Below, in pieces: positions 33,765-39,425 of a stretch of 39,425 nucleotides of DNA; the stretch's first letter is position 1; every line of letters starts with the position of its first letter. Below the pieces are notes generated by a model, which searched no databases, had not been told where the DNA came from, and worked only from the letters and a program-made list of their open reading frames with translations. Position numbers and translations under genes: made by a program. Source of the DNA: an uncultured Clostridia bacterium (lineage in GTDB: Bacteria; Bacillota; Clostridia; Oscillospirales; Ruminococcaceae); assembly GCA_947600065.1 (NCBI GenBank), contig CANQFZ010000016.1:1-39425 (forward strand), in the 5' to 3' direction.

Positions 33765-33803
33765 TAGTGGCTAAGAAGGGTATTATGAAAACGTCTGAAA
33801 TTA

Positions 33804-35666
33804 TCAGCGTTTCTTTCTTGAAATAACAACTGCCGCGCCTGCAAGGGCAATAACGCCGAGAGTAAGTGAAAGCCCTGCAACGCCTGTGTCGGGAGAGGTT
33901 GTGCCGCTGTTTGAAGAATTGCTGTCGGTAGAAGTTTCGCTGTCGGTGCTTGTTTCGCTGTCCGAAGGCTCGCTTTCAATAGCGCCCTCTACTTTTTCTG
34001 ATGTTACAACATATTCGCTAAAGTGGTCGGTTTCAAAAATAATGTTGCCGTTTTCGTCAATTGAAGCGTTCATGTCGTAATATTTTCCGTTAAGAATGTG
34101 GTAAACATAGATTTTAGCAAGCTTTTTAAGTGGTTCGGGAACAGGAATTTTTATTGTAACTTTTCCATTAGGCTGAACTTCCTTTTCGCCGTTCTTAAAG
34201 GAAATATCAAAACCGAAGCTGTTTTCATTGTCGGTCTTTTCCTCAACGGGCGTTACTGTAAGTACCGAGCCTTCTTCTATCACGCCTTCTTCGGTAGAAG
34301 CGGTAACGCCGGTTTTATCGTCGGCAGTGTATTCAACAGTAGGTTTCACTTCGGGGTCAGCGGATTTAAAGTGGATTGTGGCATTAGCAAAAACATCTGA
34401 AGGAGCTGCGTCTGTTTCATTTCCTAAAGAGTCGGTAATTATTATTTTATCCCATTGCTCCTTTGTGTCATTAAAATATACATCATTAAGCTTAGAATCC
34501 TGAGCAAATGCATATCTTTCCATTTTAGTAACGCTGTTCGGAATATCTACTCTGGTCAGGTTTGGACAAAATCCAAAAGCTCTTCTGCCTATTTCCGTAA
34601 TAGAATCAGGCAAAGTTACGCTTGTAATGCCGGAACCGTTGAAAATGTCCCTGGCAAGCTTAGTAATGCTATTAGGTATTTCTATACTTGTTAAATTTGT
34701 ACACTGACTGAAAGCTGACTCGCCTATTGATGTCACACTATCGGGAATAGTTATATTTTTCAGAGTTTTATTATTGTTAAAAACTCTTTCGCATATTTTT
34801 GTTACGTTGTCGGGTATAACAACATTTTCATCTGTACAAGTTTCTGCATCAATCAAAACGCCGTTTACAATAACGAGTGAGTTTTCTTCACGTTTACTAT
34901 CAAGCCATGGCGTACTGCTAAAAGGATTATATTCAAATCCAGTGAAGCTTTCGGGAATAACAATATCTGTAAGTTCAGAACAATTTGCCAAAGCACCAGA
35001 CCCTATTTTCTGAATACCTTCGGGTATGACAATACTTGTAATAGCAAGACCCGATAAACCGCTTTCGCCAATTTCAGTCAAGCTGTCCGGCAATGTAATA
35101 TTGTATAGATTAAGGTTGCCGTTGATTGCCCAATCGGCTATTATCTTTGTCCCTTCGGGAACGGAATAATCGTGTTCTGCCCTTTCATTAGGATATTGAA
35201 TAAGTTCGGTTTTGTCTTTATTGAATAATACTCCGTCGATAGAAGAAAAATATTTGTTATCCTCCGAAACATATATTTCTTCAATTCCGCCATATTCCAT
35301 TCCGTAGGTTTCAATTGTTGTTATATTTTCAGAAAGAGTTATTGATCTTATACTCCAAGAATTTATAAATGCATCGCTTCCGATAGAAGTAACTTTTCTT
35401 CCGTTTACTTCTGCGGGAATTTCCAGATCATATTTATCAGGATATGTTACTTCTTTGTGAAAATCGTCGTATGCTTCAGCTACACCGACAACTTTATAGG
35501 TTCCGTCGTCAAGCAACTCGTACTTAAATGCATCGTCTGTATAATTTTTGTCTTCTTCGGAAATTTCCTCTACGCTTTGTGCTGATACCGTCGGAAAATA
35601 CTTGACGGCTGGCGTTGCCATAAGTGCGCCCGCCAAAAGGATTGCGCTTAGTTTTTTGATTTTCAT
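33804..35666 (-). CDS. BspA-type leucine-rich-repeat surface protein with sortase signal
   Basis: A 620-residue secreted protein. Signal peptide MKIKKLSAILLAGALMATPA, then about 330 residues of BspA-like LRR_5 repeats (units such as NITIPDSVTSIGESAFSQCT, SVTLPDSITEIGRRAFGFCP), a beta-rich domain, a Ser/Thr/Asp-rich linker (ETSTDSETSTDSNSSNSG) and a cell-wall anchor: SPDTG (about 591-595), hydrophobic helix and SRKKR tail. SPDTG is a variant LPXTG signal of the type seen in Oscillospiraceae. The ATG at 35666 has GGAGG upstream; the longer open frame lacks a signal peptide at its start. The function is probably adhesion or binding. It has its own promoter, structured leader and terminator. Confidence 0.92.
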   Translation of the reverse strand: MKIKKLSAILLAGALMATPAVKYFPTVSAQSVEEISEEDKNYTDDAFKYELLDDGTYKVVGVAEAYDDFHKEVTYPDKYDLEIPAEVNGRKVTSIGSDAFINSWSIRSITLSENITTIETYGMEYGGIEEIYVSEDNKYFSSIDGVLFNKDKTELIQYPNERAEHDYSVPEGTKIIADWAINGNLNLYNITLPDSLTEIGESGLSGLAITSIVIPEGIQKIGSGALANCSELTDIVIPESFTGFEYNPFSSTPWLDSKREENSLVIVNGVLIDAETCTDENVVIPDNVTKICERVFNNNKTLKNITIPDSVTSIGESAFSQCTNLTSIEIPNSITKLARDIFNGSGITSVTLPDSITEIGRRAFGFCPNLTRVDIPNSVTKMERYAFAQDSKLNDVYFNDTKEQWDKIIITDSLGNETDAAPSDVFANATIHFKSADPEVKPTVEYTADDKTGVTASTEEGVIEEGSVLTVTPVEEKTDNENSFGFDISFKNGEKEVQPNGKVTIKIPVPEPLKKLAKIYVYHILNGKYYDMNASIDENGNIIFETDHFSEYVVTSEKVEGAIESEPSDSETSTDSETSTDSNSSNSGTTSPDTGVAGLSLTLGVIALAGAAVVISRKKR

Positions 35667-35723
35667 TTTGATCCTCCGTTTCTTTTTGCGGTATAATGTT
35701 ATTTTTCCCGCGCAATTTTCCCG

Positions 35724-35757
35724 CAAAAACAAAAAGTGCGCAACCGAAGCCGCGCAC
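35724..35757 (-). promoter_or_regulatory. Terminator-like hairpin in the LRR gene leader (possible attenuator)
   Basis: On the minus strand GTGCGC, a 10-base loop, GCGCAC, then TTTTTGTTTTT. It lies between the LRR promoter and its ATG, about 57 bases upstream of the start. The 3' arm could also pair with a TGCGC sequence just downstream, giving an alternative fold. Attenuation is inferred; no known riboswitch class is recognised. Confidence 0.5.
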
Positions 35758-35782
35758 CGAAAAATGCACAACTCCGTTAGCC

Positions 35783-35885
35783 GTCACGCAAATCGTTTCC
35801 AAAAAAAGGTACACGAAAAGAGTATGCACTTTTACCTATAGGCAAAGTGTGCACCTTTAGTTGGAAAATATTCAATTTGCGTGAC
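35783..35885 (-). promoter_or_regulatory. Long hairpin at the 5' end of the LRR mRNA
   Basis: Perfect 11-base arms GTCACGCAAAT (35783-35793) and ATTTGCGTGAC (35875-35885), with further imperfect pairing inwards (TTTCCAA...AAAGGT-ACAC against its counterpart) and an inner TGCACTTT/AAAGTGTGCA palindrome. Its outer edge coincides with the transcription start predicted from the promoter at 35892-35920. Confidence 0.6.
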
Positions 35886-35891
35886 ATTGTA

Positions 35892-35920
35892 ATTTTACCA
35901 CAATCGCCTTTGTTTGTCAA
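35892..35920 (-). promoter_or_regulatory. Promoter of the LRR surface protein gene
   Basis: On the minus strand TTGACA (35915-35920), a 17-base spacer and TAAAAT (35892-35897). It predicts a leader of about 220 bases. Confidence 0.8.
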
Positions 35921-36256
35921 TACTTTTCGAAAATATCATGCCCGAAAAATATTTGTCGGAAAAATGTACCCGATCTTACCGCGCACAATTCCCGCAAAAA
36001 CAAAAAGCGCGCGGCATTTCAGCGGCACAATTATTTCTGCATATATGAACACAAAAGAAACAACCATCAATGTTCAAAAGAAAAATATGCCGTAACTTAA
36101 TTATACCACAAGCACTTTTTGATTCTGTAATTTGAATTTTACCGTAAAAGTCGGAAAACCGCATTGATAAGCCAAATGTTAAAATTTGTCAATAAATCAG
36201 TAAAAAATTTTTTGAAAAATTAGTAAAAATTTATAAATCATATACAAAAAGTTAAA

Positions 36257-36282
36257 TCTCAGGCTGTATATAAAGCCTGAGA
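36257..36282 (-). terminator. Terminator after the EF-G-like gene
   Basis: A 9-pair stem (TCTCAGGCT at 36257-36265 with AGCCTGAGA at 36274-36282), followed on the minus strand by TTTAACTTTTTG. It is moderate in strength and lies 27 bases after the stop codon. Confidence 0.7.
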
Positions 36283-36308
36283 CTTGACTTATTCAGTCTG
36301 CAATTTTG

Positions 36309-38330
36309 TTACTTCTTGATCTCCGTCCCTGCGGGCAGCATTTCATATCTCGAAAACTCGGACGTAAACTCTCCAAGCCCCTGGGTTATCTGTCTTAAAA
36401 CAAGCGCAAAATCCATCATTTCCGCGTCGGGAGCTTCGGCGTTTACTTCGGTAAGTCCGTCGCCTATGCTGTTCATTCCCATGACCGAGCCTCTGCGTTT
36501 TGACAAAACGCTTATCACATCGCCCTGCTTGTCGTCGGGAACTATTATCTTATAACTGCTGAGCGGTTCGAGAAGATACGGCTCAGCCTGCTCCATACAG
36601 CTTCTGAACGCCATTGAAGCGGCAGTCTTGAACGCAAGCTCCGAGCTGTCGACAGGGTGATAGCTTCCGTCAATAAGCGTAGCTTTTAGCCTTACAACGG
36701 GATAACCGCCGATAGAGCCCTTTTCACAGCTTTCCTGCAAGCCCTTTTCTATCGCGGGGAAGAAATTCTTCGGAACAGAGCCGCCGAATATCTTCTCCTC
36801 AAATTTCAGCTCTTCGCCGTCGTACGGTTCAAACTCGATTTTAACATGACCGTATTGACCGTGACCGCCCGACTGCTTTTTGTGCTTCGCTTCGATAAGC
36901 ACTTTCTTCTTTATCGCCTCGCGGTATGCAACTTTCGGCTCGGACAGCGTAACGTCAATGCCGAACTTGCTTTTCAGTTTAGCTACCGCAACATCTATAT
37001 GCTGTTCGCCAAGTCCGCCGATAATGCGCTCGTGTGTCTCGTGATTGTGGATATATTCGAGAGTTCTGTCCTCTTCAAGAAGTCGTCTTATAGCCGCGCC
37101 TAGTTTGCTTTCATCGCCGTTTGCCGCGATCTTTACAGCGCGGAAATAGCACGCCTTTGGGAACTCCATAGGTTCAAACGCTCTGAGATCCGAAGGATCG
37201 CAAAGAGTGTCGCCCGTGTTCGCTTCTATCTTTGTTATCGCGCAGATGTCGCCCGCGTTTATCTCGGAAGCTTCTTCCTGGTTCTTTCCTACTACCGTTA
37301 TGAGTTTTCCGAAACGAAGCTCCGCTCCGCTTGTAGAAACGGGAACCGTCTTTGAGGTGAGCTTACCTTGAACGACCTTTACATAGCTTATCTTTCCTAC
37401 GAACGGGTCTGCAACGGTCTTGAAGATAACGCCCTTAAACGGCTTTGTTTCGTCATAATCCACAGGCTCGCCGTCAAGTTTTTCGAGCTTTCTTTCATTT
37501 GGCGAGGGGAGCATTGAAACGACCGCGTCAAGAAGCATATCAACTCCCGAAAGAGTATCGTTCGCACAGCATACAACGGGCGTTATCGTGCCGTTTGCAA
37601 CGCCGTCGTGTATTCCTTTTACAAGCTCTTCTTGAGTAAATTCTTCCTCATTGAAAAACTTGTCCATAAACTCCTCGTTGGTTTCCGCGACAGCCTCTGC
37701 CATTGCCGCGCGAAGCCCTGCAATTCTGTTTTCCGAGGCAGGCATTTCAACTTCCGTCGGAACGCCTTTCTTGTCGTATTTATACGCTTTCATTGTAAGC
37801 AGGTTTATGTATGCCTCAACGGGACCGTTCTTGTCATAAGGAACGACTATCGGGCAGACGGTAGGACCGAACTCTGTTTTCATCTGTGTAAACACGCGGT
37901 AGAAGTCGCTGTTTTCAACTTCCATACAAGTAACAGCCAGCATACAAGCCTTGTTCTGCTTCATAGCGAGCTTATATGCTTTCTGAGTTCCCGCGCATAC
38001 GCCGTCCTTTCCGTTTACGCAGACAATAACGCTTTCCGCGGCGCGTATGCCCTCATACATTCCGCCAACAAAATCGAACTGTCCGGGAGCGTCTATAACG
38101 TTTATCTTTGTATTTTTCCAGACCATATTTACTATAGCGGCGTTTATTGAGATCTTGCGCTTTATTTCTTCAGCGTCAAAGTCGCAGACGGTGTTTCCGT
38201 CGGCAATAGTTCCTATCCTGTCTGTTGCGCCGCATTTGTAGAGCATTGCCTCTGCGAGCGCGGTTTTGCCGCTTTCACCGTGACCCGCAAGGACCACGTT
38301 TCTTATAGCGTCAGCCGAAAAAGTCTTCAT
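36309..38330 (-). CDS. EF-G-like translational GTPase with degenerate G motifs
   Basis: A 673-residue protein with the full EF-G domain order: G domain (1-260), domain II, III, IV (AKHKKQSGGHGQYGHVKIE, SVPKNFFPAIEKGLQE) and V ending in RYEMLPAG. It belongs to the clostridial EF-G paralogue family, not the main FusA. The P-loop is GHGESGKT (16-23) and switch I RKISI. The G3 motif reads DAPGQFDF (80-87), with Gln where FusA has the catalytic His. The NKxD guanine-specificity motif appears as TCME in LAVTCMEVENSDF. GTP specificity is therefore doubtful. The ATG at 38330 has GGGAGG upstream. It is monocistronic, with its own promoter and terminator. The role is unknown; ribosome-associated function is inferred from the fold. 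Confidence 0.88.
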   Translation of the reverse strand: MKTFSADAIRNVVLAGHGESGKTALAEAMLYKCGATDRIGTIADGNTVCDFDAEEIKRKISINAAIVNMVWKNTKINVIDAPGQFDFVGGMYEGIRAAESVIVCVNGKDGVCAGTQKAYKLAMKQNKACMLAVTCMEVENSDFYRVFTQMKTEFGPTVCPIVVPYDKNGPVEAYINLLTMKAYKYDKKGVPTEVEMPASENRIAGLRAAMAEAVAETNEEFMDKFFNEEEFTQEELVKGIHDGVANGTITPVVCCANDTLSGVDMLLDAVVSMLPSPNERKLEKLDGEPVDYDETKPFKGVIFKTVADPFVGKISYVKVVQGKLTSKTVPVSTSGAELRFGKLITVVGKNQEEASEINAGDICAITKIEANTGDTLCDPSDLRAFEPMEFPKACYFRAVKIAANGDESKLGAAIRRLLEEDRTLEYIHNHETHERIIGGLGEQHIDVAVAKLKSKFGIDVTLSEPKVAYREAIKKKVLIEAKHKKQSGGHGQYGHVKIEFEPYDGEELKFEEKIFGGSVPKNFFPAIEKGLQESCEKGSIGGYPVVRLKATLIDGSYHPVDSSELAFKTAASMAFRSCMEQAEPYLLEPLSSYKIIVPDDKQGDVISVLSKRRGSVMGMNSIGDGLTEVNAEAPDAEMMDFALVLRQITQGLGEFTSEFSRYEMLPAGTEIKK

Positions 38331-38393
38331 AATGAACCTCCCGAAGATTGTTTTATACAGCGCTTTTCATTTTTCTAAACACGCTATAATAAT

Positions 38394-38422
38394 ATTATAC
38401 AATATCCTTTCACAAAATGCAA
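38394..38422 (-). promoter_or_regulatory. Promoter of the EF-G-like gene
   Basis: On the minus strand TTGCAT (38417-38422), a 17-base spacer and TATAAT (38394-38399), about 60 bases before the start codon. Confidence 0.8.
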
Positions 38423-38461
38423 GCGTTTTTGTGGAATTTTTTAAATTTTCACAAATTGCTA

Positions 38462-38490
38462 TTGAATATATGTGCATAATGTTATATAAT
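38462..38490 (+). promoter_or_regulatory. Promoter of the HD-domain gene
   Basis: TTGAAT (38462-38467), a 17-base spacer and TATAAT (38485-38490), about 35 bases before the start codon at 38526. It is divergent from the EF-G-like gene promoter. Confidence 0.75.
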
Positions 38491-38525
38491 TAAATAGTAA
38501 ACAACATTTACGGGAAGTGATTATT

Positions 38526-39236
38526 ATGAACAATGCTGCGCGGGATATGTTGGTTGCAATATCCGAATTTGCACAAAGCGGGCGCGGGGCTGATGTTTTA
38601 TCATACAAGAATGAGGACAACAATGACGGTTTGTTTTCGTATACGCAAACAGAAGACAGCGACTTTATACGCGGAGAATTGCAAAAAATAATAATGGGTA
38701 AATTCGCCACGGACGCGCTTATAAAATACGCCGATATTTTAAAGCTCATTATTCCCGAAATAGCGCCGTCAATAGGCTTTGAACAGCGCACGAAATACCA
38801 TGATTTTGACGTTTGGACGCACATTGCAAAGTCTGTGGGATACGCGCCATTTGAGCCGACGCTTCGTTTTACGATGATGTTTCACGATATCGGAAAGCCC
38901 GACTGTATGACGATCGACGAAAACGGCGCGGGACATTTCAGAGGTCATGGAGAACGTGGAAAGGTGCTTGCCGAAGGGATAATGAAGCGGCTGAATTTTC
39001 CGAAAGAGATGTTTGATAAGATAAGCCTGTTAATTTTAAACCACGACTACAGGATACCCGAAGATGAAGCGGGCATAAGAGAGCTTATAGAAATGTTCGG
39101 AAAGGAGTTTCTCGGAGAGCTGTTTATGTGCGAGATAGCCGACAGCATGGCGAGGAAAACAAACACCGAAACGGAGATGACAATAAGCCTTAGAGCGAGC
39201 CTTAAGATATTCAAACATATAGTTGATAATACATAA
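38526..39236 (+). CDS. HD-domain protein resembling the C-terminal half of CCA-adding enzymes
   Basis: A 236-residue protein. The HD metal site is clear: YHDFDVWTHIA (about 91-101), MMFHDIGKPD (His120/Asp121) and LLILNHDYRI. The preceding IRGELQKIIMGKFATDALIKYADILKLIIPEI resembles the segment before the HD domain of Firmicutes tRNA nucleotidyltransferases. The nucleotidyltransferase head with its GGxxRD motif is missing, and the window has no upstream remnant of it, so this is a free-standing or derived form. The ATG at 38526 is 8 bases after CGGGAAG and is preferred to a GTG at 38517. The likely activity is a phosphohydrolase on nucleotides; the substrate is unknown. Confidence 0.82.
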   Translation: MNNAARDMLVAISEFAQSGRGADVLSYKNEDNNDGLFSYTQTEDSDFIRGELQKIIMGKFATDALIKYADILKLIIPEIAPSIGFEQRTKYHDFDVWTHIAKSVGYAPFEPTLRFTMMFHDIGKPDCMTIDENGAGHFRGHGERGKVLAEGIMKRLNFPKEMFDKISLLILNHDYRIPEDEAGIRELIEMFGKEFLGELFMCEIADSMARKTNTETEMTISLRASLKIFKHIVDNT

Positions 39237-39257
39237 GCATTTGTGGAAGATAAATGG

Positions 39258-39290
39258 AAAGGGGAAACCTTTTAAAAGGTTTCCCCTTTT
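39258..39290 (+). terminator. Terminator after the HD-domain gene
   Basis: A perfect 32-base palindrome (arms AAAGGGGAAACCTTTT at 39258-39273 and its complement 39274-39289), followed by a short T stretch, 22 bases after the stop codon. Confidence 0.8.
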
Positions 39291-39344
39291 GATTTCACGC
39301 TCTAAAGTTTTTTCATACTGAATGTACTTTCCCGCCCAAAACAT

Positions 39345-39425
39345 CTTTTAGGATTGCCTTTTCAAAGCACGGCTTTGAAAAGGCAATGCGGGGAAAACTC
39401 TTGTTTTCCCCGCACCCCAGATTCA
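39345..39425. repeat. Start of another hairpin repeat copy, cut by the window end
   Basis: A 16-pair hairpin (39353-39368 with 39372-39387, stem ATTGCCTTTTCAAAGC, loop ACG), then a GCGGGGAAAAC/GTTTTCCCCGC hairpin ending at about 39414 and a CACCCC flank. This has the order and orientation of 18371-18440, so the composite repeat probably continues beyond the window. Confidence 0.85.

Larger units (their letters stand above)
33005..33803. repeat. Large gene-free repeat island between the methionine operon and the LRR gene
   Basis: No gene is supported here. In order: purine-rich CTAGAGGCTAGGGGTTAGA fragments (33035-33069); a block matching the 18.5 kb island in inverted orientation (CCACC, GAAGTTTTTTGAAAAGGG, then the A/T hairpin with stem 33149-33155/33184-33190); a hairpin at 33225-33262 (GCATC...GATGC); a GGGGAAAAC/GTTTTCCC hairpin (33264-33287); repeat copy 2 (+, 33287-33420); repeat copy 3 (-, 33446-33575); and a 16-pair hairpin at 33590-33624. 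A terminator at 33725-33764 ends the LRR gene. Confidence 0.85.
35667..36308. other. Gene-free region upstream of the LRR gene
   Basis: It contains the LRR leader and promoter (35667-35920). A direct repeat of the leader's CCCGCAAAAACAAAAAG segment occurs at 35721-35737 and again at 35989-36005, each flanked by GCGC-rich bases. A TATAAT box on the minus strand at 36100-36105 lacks a convincing -35. The rest, 36110-36250, is AT-rich with nothing recognised. The EF-G-like gene terminator is at 36257-36282. Confidence 0.75.

Noticed and set aside
33005-33803. Insertion sequence or transposon remnant
   Set aside because: No transposase fragment, defined terminal repeats or target duplications were found; a MITE-like origin remains possible but unproven.

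Overview
The window looks like chromosomal DNA of a low-to-mid GC, spore-forming-lineage Firmicute, most likely a gut Clostridia (Oscillospiraceae/Ruminococcus-like). The evidence is a clostridial-type division and cell-wall (dcw) cluster, the spore-maturation pair spmA/spmB, an AbrB/SpoVT-type regulator, a PASTA-bearing class B PBP, strong Shine-Dalgarno sites with TTGACA/TATAAT promoters, and a (S)PDTG-type sortase-anchored surface protein. All calls come from reading the sequence; no database search was run.

Layout. 1-453: gene-free repeats. 454-1559 (-): spmA-spmB. 1768-2031 (+): AbrB-like regulator, convergent with a membrane protein (2112-2894, -). 3081-17786 (-): mraZ-rsmH-ftsL-ftsI/spoVD-murE-murF-mraY-ftsW-murG-murA-divIB-ftsZ, with promoters in front of mraZ and of ftsZ. 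murD, murB, murC and ftsA are not in the cluster. 17793-18727: the mraZ promoter region, then a repeat island. 18728-27349 (-): a polyamine locus, speD-speA-(membrane)-speE-(two paralogous membrane proteins)-carboxyspermidine dehydrogenase-(small membrane protein)-nspC-(unknown). It encodes both the decarboxylated-SAM route and the aspartate-semialdehyde route of aminopropyl transfer. 27647-33004 (+): PHP phosphoesterase, AlkD-like DNA glycosylase, malic enzyme, TSCPD protein, metF, thiG and a methionine-synthase activation-domain protein; the last four are tightly coupled and centre on one-carbon/methionine metabolism. 33005-33803: a second large repeat island. 33804-35666 (-): LRR surface protein with a structured leader. 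36309-38330 (-): EF-G-like GTPase with degenerate nucleotide motifs. 38526-39236 (+): HD-domain protein resembling the C-terminal half of CCA-adding enzymes. 39345-39425: start of another repeat island.

The least explained material is (i) a family of composite, hairpin-rich intergenic repeats present in five islands, with compensatory base changes between copies; (ii) the dual-route polyamine locus with interleaved unknown membrane proteins, one of whose genes ends exactly in a repeat copy; (iii) the EF-G paralogue lacking a canonical NKxD motif; and (iv) the leader RNA of the surface protein, which contains a terminator-like hairpin between promoter and start codon.
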